A stretch of 64,000 bases of DNA from Isoetes taiwanensis. Its lineage: Eukaryota; Streptophyta; Lycopodiopsida; Isoetales; Isoetaceae. Where the stretch lies: contig JAJEKV010000038.1 of the NCBI GenBank assembly GCA_021234155.1, forward strand, positions 5,944,926 to 6,008,925. Reading direction: 5' to 3'. Each line of letters starts with the position of its first letter. The stretch's first letter is position 1. The position numbers and the translations under genes are program-made. Below are positions 38,301 to 49,934 of this stretch, in pieces. The notes under the pieces were generated by a model. The model worked only from the letters and a program-made list of their open reading frames with translations. It was not told the DNA's origin and did not search any database.

Positions 38301-41300
38301 ACGCCGACAACATAGCCAGCAGGGAGGAGAGCCATGATGTTTTACTTGCCAGAGAGATCGACATGCATAGGGGGACAAAGGTCAAGAACTGAAAGCTGGA
38401 GAAGTGCTAGCAACCGACTTCTGCCACGAGCTCCCTAGAGGCAACAGAAATATCAAAACTGACGAGCACAATCAAAGCCACCGGAAGGTACCTCAAAACA
38501 AGAAGACGGCATAGCACTGTGGAACGTGACAACGTCCAAGCCATGTGATCGAGGGGATCAAACAAGGAAGTTTGGAAGCTCGATGGAGAACCAACTAGGC
38601 GAGGCGAGCCGATGACTTGCACGCGGACTTGCATGCAACTTGGTGAACCCAAGGATGAACGATTCAAAGAACAACCGGCAGAAGAGAACAACCCGAAGAG
38701 TATAGCCAAAGGAATTGCGCGCGACGCCCTCAAGAGACGCCCAAATAGCTTCAAGTATCAATGGCGGGGAGAACAATTACCGCCTTCGAAACGTGATCGG
38801 GAAGCGAAGGCCGAAATGTCGAAGCATCAACGACCAGCACACCTTTAGTTATAATGTGATGCAAAGCGTGTTGTGCCATAGCCGACAAATACCGGAGGGC
38901 CCAAGTATCAACAAGTTACCCCAGAGTATGAGCTGACGCACAAATAGGAGGATATAGATCATCAACACCATTGCACGGGAGGAACACCGATGACATCGCC
39001 AAGGAGTAGGTGTGCAACTCGAAGGGAGGCACAAGGGAGACCTAATAGCTCTAGTACTAATTGTAATTATGTAAGCTATATGTTTTGCATGTATAGTTCC
39101 CTTGTTATTCCTTCCCTCCCATAGCGTAACAGATCAAAGGAAGAGATGTCATGCAAGTTGCAGGGGTGAAGCAATCAACATCGTCAACACTCTTCGGGCA
39201 ACACGATAACGACAAGAGGACTCGACGTATGAGACATCGATGGAGTCGAAGAAACAATATCGGATACAGAGTCGTCCTTTAGCCGCCAAGACAAAGAGTT
39301 CAAGATGAAAGATCTCTTTCAACGGCGCCACCTTCAGGCCTTTGAAAAGCGGCATGCAAGATTTCAAGTGATCAACTACACCATCAAGCCACCAGCAATG
39401 AGAGGCTTCTAGCGAACAAAGTCAATCTCTACATCAAAGAGCATCCACCGTCAAGGAGACTGAAGTATCGAGCGACCGGAAGAACGTTACCTTGCTCCTT
39501 CAAGCAGGCAACGAGTGGATGAGCTTCTAGCAAGCTCAAGGATCTAAGGCCATGGGGCCTAGTAGGTTAAATGTATGGACGGTAACATCCATATTGAGAT
39601 TAGAAGGCAATTCCGGATATTCTCGTTGAAAGGATCGCCCCAATATTGAGCTAAGCGTCAAAATTGGGAAGGAAACGCATGGGAGTAACTAAAATTATAC
39701 ACGATTGTTAACAGACATCCAACATATTGAAACCACTTGGTGAGATTGATCACCTCGCTAAGAAGGAATCATTACTAGGATAATTGTTGACCATGTATAA
39801 ATCTAGTATCTCCAAAAGAATAATCCAACCGAAAGAAAAGAAGTAATCTAACAAGTCCAGCCAACTTGTTACGATGACATCAATTCGATTGGTAGGAATA
39901 TTCCAAGAGTTTAAATAACTAAGAAAGGGGGAATCTCTAGAATATAAAAGAATAATACATGTAAGGTACATCTAAAATAAGAATTATAGTAATCAAATAG
40001 TCTTGTGGGACAAAAGGAATTGTCATGATGACAAAACCTTGTGGTTTAGAATCGTTCTAACTAAGTAGGTAACCCATAACTATATTGAAATAAATGATAA
40101 CATAATATGTATATCCATCTTAGATGGTTATATATGTTAGCTAAGGCTAGTAAATTAATTATAACCTCTTAAGGGGAGAGAATAGATATGACGTTGTGTA
40201 CAACGTCATTGAAGGGGTGCAAGACCATTTTCTTTTCGAAGAAAGTGGGAGGGCTCAATCTTATGATTGAACGTACTTGCATCGAATTGACTGACCCGTA
40301 GAATAGAGTTCACTCCGGCAATGGCCGAAGCGAATAGAACGTAAGATAGATAGATAGATAGCTCAGGAGGTCTTCAACGTGCGAGACTGACGTAGTAGCT
40401 AACTATACCAATGAAGTGGAGCAAAACTATGGGAGCAATGCAACGACCAAGTCATCTCCAAAATTACTCCGACACCGGCTCAATGGGTGGATGCGTTCTA
40501 GCCTAAGGTAAGGCGTGCGCATGTATTATAAGCTTCAATGTGTCTTATTGATAAGTTAAATATAGATCCTAATAACTGCATAGAAATTGTTGTACGTATA
40601 TGTATCATAGGGAAATAAGTTAAATAACAACGATAATGTGAGGTCGCATGTTAATTAATCCTTCGCAAGGATGCAATTCCTTCCAAGGATAGTTATATGA
40701 CCTCGGGTCCTTATAAATATAAATAGAAAATAGAATTAAGATATACTTAAGTGCATCTTAAGGATATACTTCCAATGTATCCGATACTATGATAATGTTA
40801 ATTCATAAATATTACCTTAGGGTAATTATGTTAATCACATGCATTAAAGGAGCCAGCAAAAATCGGCTCAGGCATGTCGATTTGTGTTTAGATTAGTTTC
40901 ATGTGTAGTTAAGATTAATCTACGCATGCAACCTATGCTTGGTATGGGTTGCATGCGTTGTTACCGATGATGAGACCACTACGGTGATCTCTAGGGCGTG
41001 GTGTAATGTCAATGTAGGCATGACCGCGTTTCCGCTTGGACGAGTGGAAGGTAGATTAGAAAGTCTACTTCTGTTCCATGGAAGTAGACGACCTCGAGAG
41101 AAAGGAGGTCATTAAGGAATGCATTGATAGGAAAGGCACCTTTAGCCCCATATATGCTTTGATAGGAGGAATCTATCCTTCACGCCCCCCACGCGGGAAG
41201 GATATCCTCCACGCTGGGCAACTAGAGGTGTAGGCATGAGCGGCATATAGGCATGATAGGACGCTGTCTCCTCGGCCACTATGGAAGATTCATCCTCTTC

Positions 41301-42000
41301 CTACGCGGGGAGATTAGCCATGCATTCATGTAGATAGGTGGGGTGGTCACCATATAACCAAAATTTTATTAATAATTAATAATAGGTAGTGTCGACCTGC
41401 AGGCCTAGAGCGCTCCGGAGGGCAAGGAGGTCGAGCTACGAAGGCTTGCAACACAAATTTTTGTATAATGTGTTGCAAGGGATGAAGAGTACCTTAGAAG
41501 TGTAAATTTTGTATGAAATTGATAAACTTTGATAAACTTAAATGTTGTATTAAGTAAGGTTAATAATTACCTTGCGTGGATTAAGTTATGAAGTGATAAG
41601 TTAACTGGATAATGAAATAGTACAGTAATGTCTTAAACATTACCTTAGAGTAATTCTAATAATTAAGATAGTAAGTACGTAATTATAGATATTGTAAAAT
41701 TAATGCAGGATTTTAAGGTGCGAAGACTTGCAACACAAATTTTGTTGGAATGTGTTGCAAGGAATGAAGAGTATCTTAAATAATAATTGTATATGAAAGT
41801 GTTAAATTGTGATAAACTAAATGTTATGATAACGAGAACTAATAAGTACCTTGTTTTAATAGAAGTTACGAATTGACAAGTTATGTGATAAGGTAATGGC
41901 GTAATAATGATTTAAAAATATTACCTTAAGCTAATCTTAATAATTATGTAAGTATTATAGTAGTATATCATATGCATCAGGTTGATTGCAGGTTAGGAAG
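35365..42000 (+). other. Interior of the 11.3-kb LTR element, no recognised gene
   Basis: About 6.6 kb. The longest open frame (36122-36793, 223 codons, very basic, His/Arg/Gln-rich) does not resemble a known gag, and a competing frame at about 36118-36252 (ELEVQLLEDIKVPADVQTDK...) looks equally plausible. I therefore do not call it a gene. 36.0-39.5 kb is purine-rich with few T, and 39.7-42.0 kb is AT-rich. Perfect hairpins occur at 40188-40209 (ATGACGTTG/CAACGTCAT) and 41063-41089 (GTCTACTTC/GAAGTAGAC). No YxDD, DDE or zinc-knuckle motif was seen. Confidence 0.6.
41437..41990 (+). repeat. 282-bp direct repeat with conserved hairpin
   Basis: Two diverged units with hairpins CTTGCAACACA...TGTGTTGCAAG at 41445-41479 and 41727-41761 (11-bp perfect stems, different 13-base loops). 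Each is followed by GGRATGAAGAGTA(C/T)CTTA and later by ATTACCTTA(A/G)(A/G)(C/G)TAAT. Confidence 0.75.
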
Positions 42001-42058
42001 ATTTCAAGGTGGGGAGACCCGCGATGCTGCGAACAGCATCATTTCAAGGTGGGGAGAA
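42001..42058 (+). promoter_or_regulatory. Duplicated polypurine tract around a perfect hairpin
   Basis: ATTTCAAGGTGGGGAGA occurs at 42001-42017 and 42041-42057. Between them GATGCTG-CGAA-CAGCATC (42023-42040) is a perfect 7-bp stem with a 4-base loop. The second tract abuts the 3' LTR and is the functional plus-strand priming site; the first is an extra copy 40 bp upstream. Confidence 0.85.
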
Positions 42059-43686
42059 TGTGACGGCCGCGATTATACCGGTCCCGTGACATATCTTTGT
42101 CTTGCCACGTCCGTACCGCCACCCCCCGACTGACGTGTACACCGACGTGTAGCCAGGCTGGTAGCCCCTAGGGGGCAACTTGCTAGGTGTGTGCATTTCT
42201 CATTAATGTGCACATGCACATTTATTAAGGTGCACACATTTCCATGTGGGCACATTTGGGTGCACACATTTCCATGTGGGCACATTTGGGTGCACACATT
42301 TCCATGTGGGCACATTTGGCCACCTAGCCATTAAAGGCAAGTGGGCCCATTTCCAATTATCCCACATGCCTAAAGGGGATAATTGGAAACCCTAGCCAAC
42401 CCCTTGTCTATTTAAGAAGGGAAACCCTAACTTGCCCAATTTTCGTTTCTAGGGTTTTAGAGCTCTGTTTTGGCTGTCCCAAGGGTCAAAACCACCTCCC
42501 AGACTCTGTCTGAGAGAATTGCACCATTAGTTTCCCTTGATTCGAGCATCCCAGCAGGATGGTCGAACTCAGGTCAGGAGGAGGAAATCAAGGATCGGGT
42601 ATTTAGGCAATTTAATAGCTTAAACCATGTTTCAGTCATAGAATCAGTAGGTTTAGCCTATTAAATTGCCCATAGCAACCCTCTAGATCTCTAGATACCA
42701 GACTCTAACTAAAGAACCTAACTCTATGATATAGATTAGATCTAGTTCTTTAGTTCTTCTGTGATGTATATGGATGATGTATCTCTGTGAACTCCTTGTA
42801 TTGGGAAGGGGGGTAGAGACTTCAAGCTTGGTAGTAGATGCTCCTAGATTAGCCTCTCTAGCACACCATAGATTTGGCCTGTGTACAAGAACCACACCTG
42901 GTTGTGGGTGAAGGGGCCAGACTGGCTAAGAAGGAGGTTCGTGTTCTGACTCTTGAACGATCCCTCTGGTGTGTAAGGCCTACCGGGGATCATTGTGACT
43001 AGGCCCAATAGCTTACCATTGAGTGCGGGCAAGGTATGGGCTCGACACCTGTGAAGTGGTGTTCACTTTCCAGTGGGTTCAGTCGAATACAGGCAGTGGC
43101 CCTCTAGTCACCTTGAGTCAGCATGTAGATCTCTGGAGGGAGTGATCCCTACTTGCCCCATCGGAGCTGGGGAGATGAAACCCAGGAATAGCCCTTTTGG
43201 CTATGCATCCGGCGGGCTACAGTCAGGTCCCAACACTTTTCAGCCTACTCTGCAAAGTGTGCACAGGAGGGGCGGATGGAGTGGACAACCCTATGCCATG
43301 TTCTTATGCCAGCCAAATCCATTGCCATGAATTCTGTCTGCAATGAACTCTGGAGACCCAAGCCGTCAGTCATCCCTTTGAGTCTGAGCCTTGGGTAGGA
43401 TTCCCTATGTGATGTGCTGATCTTTGTCTATGCAGATATGTGGAGGACCATCCTTCGTGATGGTCATATGATGTTGATGTATGTACTACTGACATGTATG
43501 TTTACGCTTCCGCAGCTAGGTAGGCCCTGAGGGAGACAGGGTAAAGGACCCCTTCATTCTTCCCACTGGAACTCTTCAAGGTTGCAGTGATACGTGGAGG
43601 GCCCTATATTAGCATGGAGCTGGTATGGGGGATGAACTCCTGTTTGTATACGGTGAGTGCACCGTATATGAGTAGGGGACGTCACA
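42059..43686 (+). repeat. 3' LTR
   Basis: 1,628 bp, same ends as the 5' LTR. Three 30-bp units (42230-42319) and TATTTAAG at 42409-42416. Followed by the ATGTG target-site duplication at 43687-43691. Confidence 0.93.
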
Positions 43687-44880
43687 ATGTGGACCTCTTA
43701 ACCTATGCTCTAGATGACATGTAGCACTATTTGGATGCTCTAGACACCTTTTGCCAGTTCACTGGCATGCGAGTCAAACTTGGCCAAGACTAAAGTGCTA
43801 CTTGTCTCATCATTGCACTTGACGAGGACTCCCTCCTTCAAGTACCAAGGGCAAAATGTGGAGGTGGCTTCCGCCTACAAGTATTTGGAAGTGGGGTTCC
43901 CTTCGACCACATACTGGGATACTTCCATCCGACTATGCATCACAGCAGGCTGAAAAGCACTCTACATGCGGAATGATGGTCATAAAGCAGAGTTGTATGC
44001 CTGGGCCCATTAGTTACACTTGTTTAGAGTATTGGTAGAGCTTGTTCTCCTATGTGGGGTCTGCCCCCCAACCTGGAATAACCTAGAACAGATGCAAAAG
44101 GCCTTCTTAGCTTGCGCACTTGGGATAAAGCCCACGGTTCCCTATCAAATCTTGCTACAGAAAATAGGTTTCCTGCCACTTCAACGGATCTCTGGATTGC
44201 CACATCATCTACTTTTTGAAAGTGGTCGCTATGGGCGATGCTCATCTCTCCAACTTTGTTTATGTCGTGGCATTAGGACCACAATGCCTCAAAGCCTATT
44301 GGTTGTGATGGAGCGTGCAGGAGCAGAGATGCATAGAGGTCAAAATTGAAGAGGACCATAGAGGTCCAAACTAAAGAGGACCACCACCATTTACGGCGAT
44401 ATCTTGATGATTGCTTCATTAGCAAACTCTGGGATGCAAATGCCCTGGAGTAGGTTAAAATGGCACACTACAAGTAGCATATCATTCCCACGCTAACACG
44501 AGGTCCACAATGCTACCTGCGTACACATCTGCCCATGAAGAAGCATAGACTAGTAGCTTCCATTTGAACAGGGGCACAACGCCTTCACATTGAGATAAGC
44601 ACATGGATTCGAGAGGCATGCAAGGACAAGATCTATCAATGTTGCCAGTAGGAAGCCATTGAGGATGAATGCCACGCCCTTCAGAACTGTCCAAAATACG
44701 ACCATATCCGGGCATGCTATGTTTAGTTATTCCCACCCAATCAGCCATACATGTATTGCTAGGCACGGCCTCTGTGGATGATATAGATTTGGGGGCCCTT
44801 GGGGACTACTCGAATAAATCTTGAGGAGGAGACACGTGATTATCACATATAGAGGGTCAAACCTCAATATCTAGACGCTT
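43687..44880 (+). pseudogene. LINE-B copy 2, downstream part
   Basis: Continues the RT frame broken at 32403: VDLLTYALDDM, then degraded YKYL-type and thumb sequence. A C-terminal stretch at about 44460-44740 (AHYK..IIPTLTRGPQCYLR, PMKKHRLVASI, EAIEDECHALQNCPKYDHIRA) corresponds to the zinc-binding C terminus of the copy at 48.9-49.3 kb. Many stops. Confidence 0.78.
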
Positions 44881-47150
44881 TTGCATAGTTGGTTGGGGCA
44901 CGATAGTTAAGGTGTTGTTACTAATTGTTATGGATCATGCCAACGAACCATACCTTTTATATTTCTGAACCCTTATTCAAAACTTCTTCAGACAATACAT
45001 GGTCTAGTAATCTGTAATCCATCCAGAATTGCTACATAATTCACAATCAAGCTGTTAGCAATGATAAAAAGGTCTTCATTTGAAATAAATACATGTCAAA
45101 TAAACACAGGATATGAGTTACACGAATAACTCAGATCGGCCAAGCTCTAGTTCACTAAAACCAGAGCTAGGTCCAGATACAATAACCAATCTATGGTAGT
45201 TCACTGCCCAACTAGGTCAATCGGCGCTAAGATCTGGCAGAATTATGGCGAGGCCTGACAATTCACTTCCATTAGTAGCTCCTCCCTCGTCCTCAATATA
45301 GAAAACCAAGAGTTAGGCTTAGATATAATAAATAGGTTGTTGAACAAAAACAATAGGAGCTCTAGGAAAAAGTAATGGTTTCTTAGTAGAGCGGTCTTCT
45401 TTGACCCCCTATCACTCTTTCTACCCCTCATGCGGATGAACTACAAAAAGTGCTACCCAATTTGGAAACTAGACTCCGAGATGGTTCTGGCGGAGTAAAA
45501 ATCGCCTCAATCGGAGCTCTAGTGGCCAAGATATATGTAACTGAAGTTCAGCTTCTATTTATAGGCCTCTCCTGCGACTTTAGCCTTTTTTATTTAGCAA
45601 GCCTTTTTAGCATCATAATTAAATATAGACCATAGGTTGCTTTTATTGCTTTGCCTTGCTAATAATTTGCCAAACTTAGACACCCATACTAGTCCACTTA
45701 GACTAACGTCTAAGACCACACCCCCAAGCTACCATATTCGTATCAATTCCTCCCTTTCTGGAAAGCAATTGCAAGTTGAGCATCAATTCAATTTGTGTCA
45801 TATAAGCACTAACTCATTCTTTTTCAGGGTTCAAAGGCTAGGTTATGATATCATAAATAGCACCAAATATTTAATGCAATCACAATTTTAAGACTGGGGA
45901 TTGGAGTAAGTTATTTAAAGAATTGAATTAAAAGTTTTAGCCAGCGACACCACAGCTAAAAGCTGATGATAACGATGCACCCCTGCATGGTCATGATGCC
46001 AACTATAAGCGGGGTGTCGATATCAATAGAAAATAAGATAAGCCCTCCGAAAGGGCTACAATGAACCAGCATGATGCACTAGTAGCACCCCTCTGGGGGA
46101 GCTCGCCCATGCTACTTCAGTCCGGTGGCCTCAGGGCACTAGGGACAATAATTGTATTCTATTCTCTATTATATTATCAAGGTAATTAATTAAAAGTAGA
46201 CTTCTAAATTCTAATAATGGTAAGGTTTAAGAAAGAATAGAGGACTTTTGTTGAAACATCAACCTCAACCAGTAGCACCAACTACTGTTCAAAAATTTAG
46301 ACACCAATCTAAAATTTTCAATGTCATCCATTAATATCAAATATTTATGGCACCAACCATGATATTGTACAAATATAAACGAAATGAACAACATCTAGAA
46401 GATAAGATAAGATAAGATACAATGGGACTCATAAAGATGCAGTTTATGTTGTTCGGGCTTTGGGATTAGTTTGGATAGAAATAGATTCGTCCACCATAGA
46501 TATAGGAAAAGTTGAATCAGAGATCCATCCTGGCCAAAGAGATGGATTGTCAGTTTTGGTTAGGTTTGATTTGAAGGAGATTTATTTTGACAAAATGAAA
46601 TGGATTGATTGGTAAGAATAGATCAAATAAATTTAATTCATAGAGATAAATCATTTGGGTTCTCAGGATAAGGATTTATATTTCAGTTTGCAATCATCAA
46701 CGCCAACCAGATGACTTGCAAACATCACGAATAGCCAGAATAAGAATCTCTATTCCATTTTGCAATCTCCATCATTAATCAGATAACATCAAGAATAATA
46801 CAGCTCTGATACTAATTTGTTATGCACAGAATAAGAATCTCTATTCCATTTTGCAATCTCCATCATTAATCAGATAACATCAAGAATAATACAGCTCTGA
46901 TACTAATTTGTTATGCACTAATACCTCTAATGATAACTAATGCACCAAAAAGGCGAATCCTTCAAGGAAATCATTATCCAATGGCCCTCAACCTTTTCAT
47001 ACCCCACAAACCATATCAATTCCTCCTCCTCCTCGAGATGCTTGCCCTCAAGCATATGAAACACACCAATGTTGCCACGAGGAATTGAACCTTGGCTTTG
47101 ATACCATTTGATACGACACCATAACTATCGTGCCCCAACCAACTGGGCAA
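44870..47150. other. Mosaic of old repeats, no gene seen
   Basis: It contains a tRNA-like A-box stretch at 44880-44920, an antisense relic related to the TRIM-like LTR at about 45420-45720 (shares the block read IGALVA.I...E(I/V)Q.LFI with 6590-6830 in opposite orientation), a LINE-B-like 3' UTR piece at about 46060-46180, and the 91-bp duplication at 46737-46918. Confidence 0.5.
46737..46918. repeat. 91-bp tandem duplication
   Basis: AGAATAAGAATCTCTATTCC...TACTAATTTGTTATGCAC occurs twice back to back (46737-46827 and 46828-46918), essentially identical. Confidence 0.88.
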
Positions 47151-47165
47151 AAGCGTCTTGACGTT
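47065..47165 (-). repeat. tRNA-derived SINE head
   Basis: The minus strand reads TTGCCCAGTTGGTTGGGGCACG (A-box-like), then about 50 bases on CCAAGGTTCAATTCCTCGTGGC (B-box-like). The same A-box stretch is at about 44880-44905 on the plus strand next to LINE-B sequence. Consistent with a tRNA-derived SINE; full extent unknown. Confidence 0.5.
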
Positions 47166-47279
47166 GAGATTTGACCCTTTATATATGATAATTAGGTGTC
47201 ACCTCCCCAAGATTTACTCGAGTGGTCCCCACATGCCCCTAAGCTATATCAGTGGGCTTACTGCAATCATATCTTCAAG

Positions 47280-47510
47280 AGATCATGAGCACATGCACTC
47301 AGCTATGCCCTTTGGCATGACATTGAATTGTACAGTAATAATCATTGTACAGTTTGTCAGTGTGCCTATTATTGCTAAGGTTTTTCCTACAAAACCCTTC
47401 CTACCGAGGGGGTTTTTAATTCGAACAGTAATACACTTGTTGTTTTCTTTGTTTGGTTTCCATAAACCAGTTGATCTCCGTGGATGAGAAAAATGCGTTC
47501 CATTCCAACA
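47280..47510 (+). repeat. LINE-B 3' UTR copy
   Basis: Shares with 51270-51450 the order TTGTCAGT...ATTGCTAAGGTTTTTCC, then AAAACCCTT...GGGGTTTTTAAT, then GGTTTCCATAAACCAGTTGATCTCCGTGGATGA. Confidence 0.7.
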
Positions 47511-47689
47511 AAAATATAAGTATAAAACCAAATGTGTAACCTATTTATGAGGGTCACCATGAAGCCTTGAAGCTCCCATTGTTCTTAAAAATCAGCAAAA
47601 ATATAAGCATCAAACTAAATGTATACGAGGATCACCATGAAGCCTTGAAGTTCCATTTGTTGTATAGCATCCCATACATTAGGTAGGTT

Positions 47690-48060
47690 ACGTCGCAGCG
47701 TCTACGGTACCTTCGGTACTTACCGTCTCGACCGGACGTGATCATGACGTGACCGGAATGGTTTTATGCGATTCTCATCAAAAAAAAATTTTTTTTTGAA
47801 GCACGCTACGCTTTTTTTGAGGTACCTGTGACGCTTTTAAAGGTTTTTCACGTTTTTAAAGGTTTTTAAGTTTTTCAAGGTTTTTTCTAAGGTACCGTGA
47901 CGTTTTTTAAAGGTGCAGTGACGTCTGCAATATCGACTTTTAACGTCATCGAATTTTTTTTTTTGTGCACGTTAAATTTCCGAGTACGTTAAGAGGTATT
48001 GTATGCGTAAAAACGTAAAAAACTTCGCCGTCGCATCTTTAAGCATGCGGTATTACACTG
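47690..48060. other. CpG/ACGT-rich low-complexity block
   Basis: Dense ACGT and TTTTAAAGG words (for example GACGTGATCATGACGTGACCGG near 47738, repeated AAAGGTTTTT at 47830-47890), no reading frame. It ends where a LINE-B 3' tail (48050-48120) begins. Confidence 0.6.
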
Positions 48061-48175
48061 ATCCCATAGACCAATTGGTCTCCGTAAACGATAAAAATAC
48101 ATTCTATTCTATTCTATTATATTATTACAAGCTAAGCATCTTTATAAAATTGATTTGAATTGAATTGAATAAAAG
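48050..48175 (+). repeat. LINE-B terminal tail with ATTCT/TTGAA repeats
   Basis: GATCCCATAGACCAATTGGTCTCCGTAAACGATAAAAATA followed by ATTCTATTCTATTATATT and GAATTGAATTGAAT; the last ~40 bases of LINE-B. Confidence 0.75.
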
Positions 48176-48734
48176 AGCGAAAGAGAATCATATCCTTCAA
48201 ATCAACTAGAGAATAATGTTAATAAATGCTCTAGTTGGTACTCAACAATTGGAATAAATAAAGAAGATGGACTTGCTTCTTTTTATTATATGAAGCAGAT
48301 AATACCATATGGAGGAATTGTTCATGAAGCCATGTTCACATGTAGATATCTCTATGGGAAATCTACTTCTTGCATATAAATCATCATGAGGAATCTTGTA
48401 AATCTAAACCAAAAGGATTAATAGCCCACATAAAACCATTTCCTCATAGCGCAAACCAGAGAATTGCTTCCATCTCAAAACTGAAATAGGCATGTGGAAA
48501 AGCCCTCGGTCTACTGTACCATGGCTAATCAAGACAAGCCAATTTAGAGAATTTGCTATATTTCTAAGACAAATTTGTTTCAATTTAAGGCACTGCCATG
48601 CAATCACTTGTGCATGTAAGGTATAGAAGATGGATGAGAGGAATTTCCCAAGGCTGGCTATTACACATAATAAACAAAAAGATTAGTACGTTGATTTTAT
48701 GAAATGGCTCTAAAAGTGGGGAATATCTTTAGAA

Positions 48735-49325
48735 TAGAATAGAATAGATTTTTAGCATCCACGGAGACCGACTGGCCTATGGGACCCAAACAAAAAAGAG
48801 AGCAACAAACGTATTACTGACAGGATTAAAAAACCCCCGCCCCGAAGGGTTTTCGAGGGAAAAACCTTAGCAGTAATAAGTCTGCTGGCATGCTGTACAA
48901 TTGTGTAGGACAGTTCAATGCCGTCCCAGAAGACACAACTGAGTCTGTGCATCCATAACCTCCTGGAGGTATGACCCCAACAAACCCACTGACGCCGTAT
49001 TCAACAACTCATGCAATGGTTGGCCAGGCACTAGCAATTGATCATACCGCTCCCTGATATGGGCAAACGCTGGGCAGACCTGGAGGGCATGACATTCATC
49101 CTCAATGGCGCCCTGGTGGCAATACTGGCAAAGCCTTTGCTCTCGTGCTTCCCAAGCCCAACCTCCTGTCTCAATACGGAGGCGATGTGCACCCGTGCGA
49201 ATGGAAGCTATAAGTCTGCGCTTCTTCATGGGCAACTGGGTGTATAAGTACTGGTGTGGGCCTCTCGTGAGCCTGGAATTGACTTGCTGCTGATAGTGTG
49301 CCAGCTTGACGTGCGTCAAAGAAGA
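48735..49325 (-). pseudogene. LINE-B copy 4: C-terminal ORF and 3' UTR
   Basis: The minus strand is open for 134 codons (49319-48915): HVKLAHYQQQVNSRLTRGPH, QLPMKKRRLIASIRTGAHRL, and a zinc-binding stretch CQYCHQGAIEDECHALQVCP. The stop is followed by the 3' UTR with the CCCTTCGGGGCGGGGG hairpin and an ATTCTATTCTATTCT tail ending near 48735. It is 5'-truncated, with no RT, and has the best-preserved C terminus of this family in the window. Confidence 0.8.
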
Positions 49326-49930
49326 TCATAAAAAATAAGGCCTATTTATGAAATTTTACCTCATTGCATATAAAGTCAGAGACGTGGAGCAATTGGGGGA
49401 ATATCACAAAAACTGGTTCATCGCGCAGAATGTATATATATATATATGGCCATTTTGCTATGGTTTGCATATAATTGTGTTCTTATATTTGTGTGAGAAT
49501 ATGTCAATATTGTTTATAGAGCATGTGGTATATTTCTAATTAGTTTGCACTCCCAATCTATGGTTTTGGCATGCGCACGTGCATGCATTACATGCACATA
49601 ATGCATACATGTAATACATGCATGTTGAGCCCCCTTTTTACTTAACATCGTGCAAGGCACGTGGCTTACTTTCTTTTGCAACCATACATTTCTTTTCAAA
49701 ATAGTAACGGTGCCCAGCATTGCTGGGCATAAGTTGGAGGTTTGTAAATGTTTTGACTGCAATGAGAAAAGTGTGTAGTAACATCGTCTAAGGTTTTAAG
49801 AAGAATGAGAAAAATGTGCAGTATTTAATCTGGAGTTTAATTTTTGTTATTAACATCTTAAAAATTACACATTGAAGAGATAATTAATCATTACTCAGGT
49901 AAGAGATCGAGTTAAGAAGTAATTTCATCC
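49326..49930. other. Stretch without recognised gene
   Basis: AT-rich; a short (TA)n run at 49431-49446 and TGCATG-type words near 49570-49625. Nothing recognised. Confidence 0.5.
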
Positions 49931-49934
49931 CGTA

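Larger units (their letters stand above)
32404..43686 (+). mobile_element. 11.3-kb LTR retrotransposon without recognisable pol, carrying a histone-H3-like ORF
   Basis: The LTRs are 32404-34088 and 42059-43686. Both start TGTGACG and end CGTCACA (7-bp inverted ends). ATGTG directly before (32399-32403) and directly after (43687-43691) is the 5-bp target-site duplication. TGGTATCAGAGC (34090-34101) is the standard plant primer-binding site complementary to initiator-Met tRNA, one base after the 5' LTR. AAGGTGGGGAGAA (42046-42058) abuts the 3' LTR as polypurine tract. The 7,970-bp interior contains no protease, RT, RNase H or integrase motif that I can recognise in any frame. It is therefore a large non-autonomous derivative (LARD-type) mobilised in trans. 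The interior holds the H3-like ORF, three identical-architecture stem-loops and repeats near the 3' end. The insertion split the YADD motif of a LINE. Confidence 0.93.
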
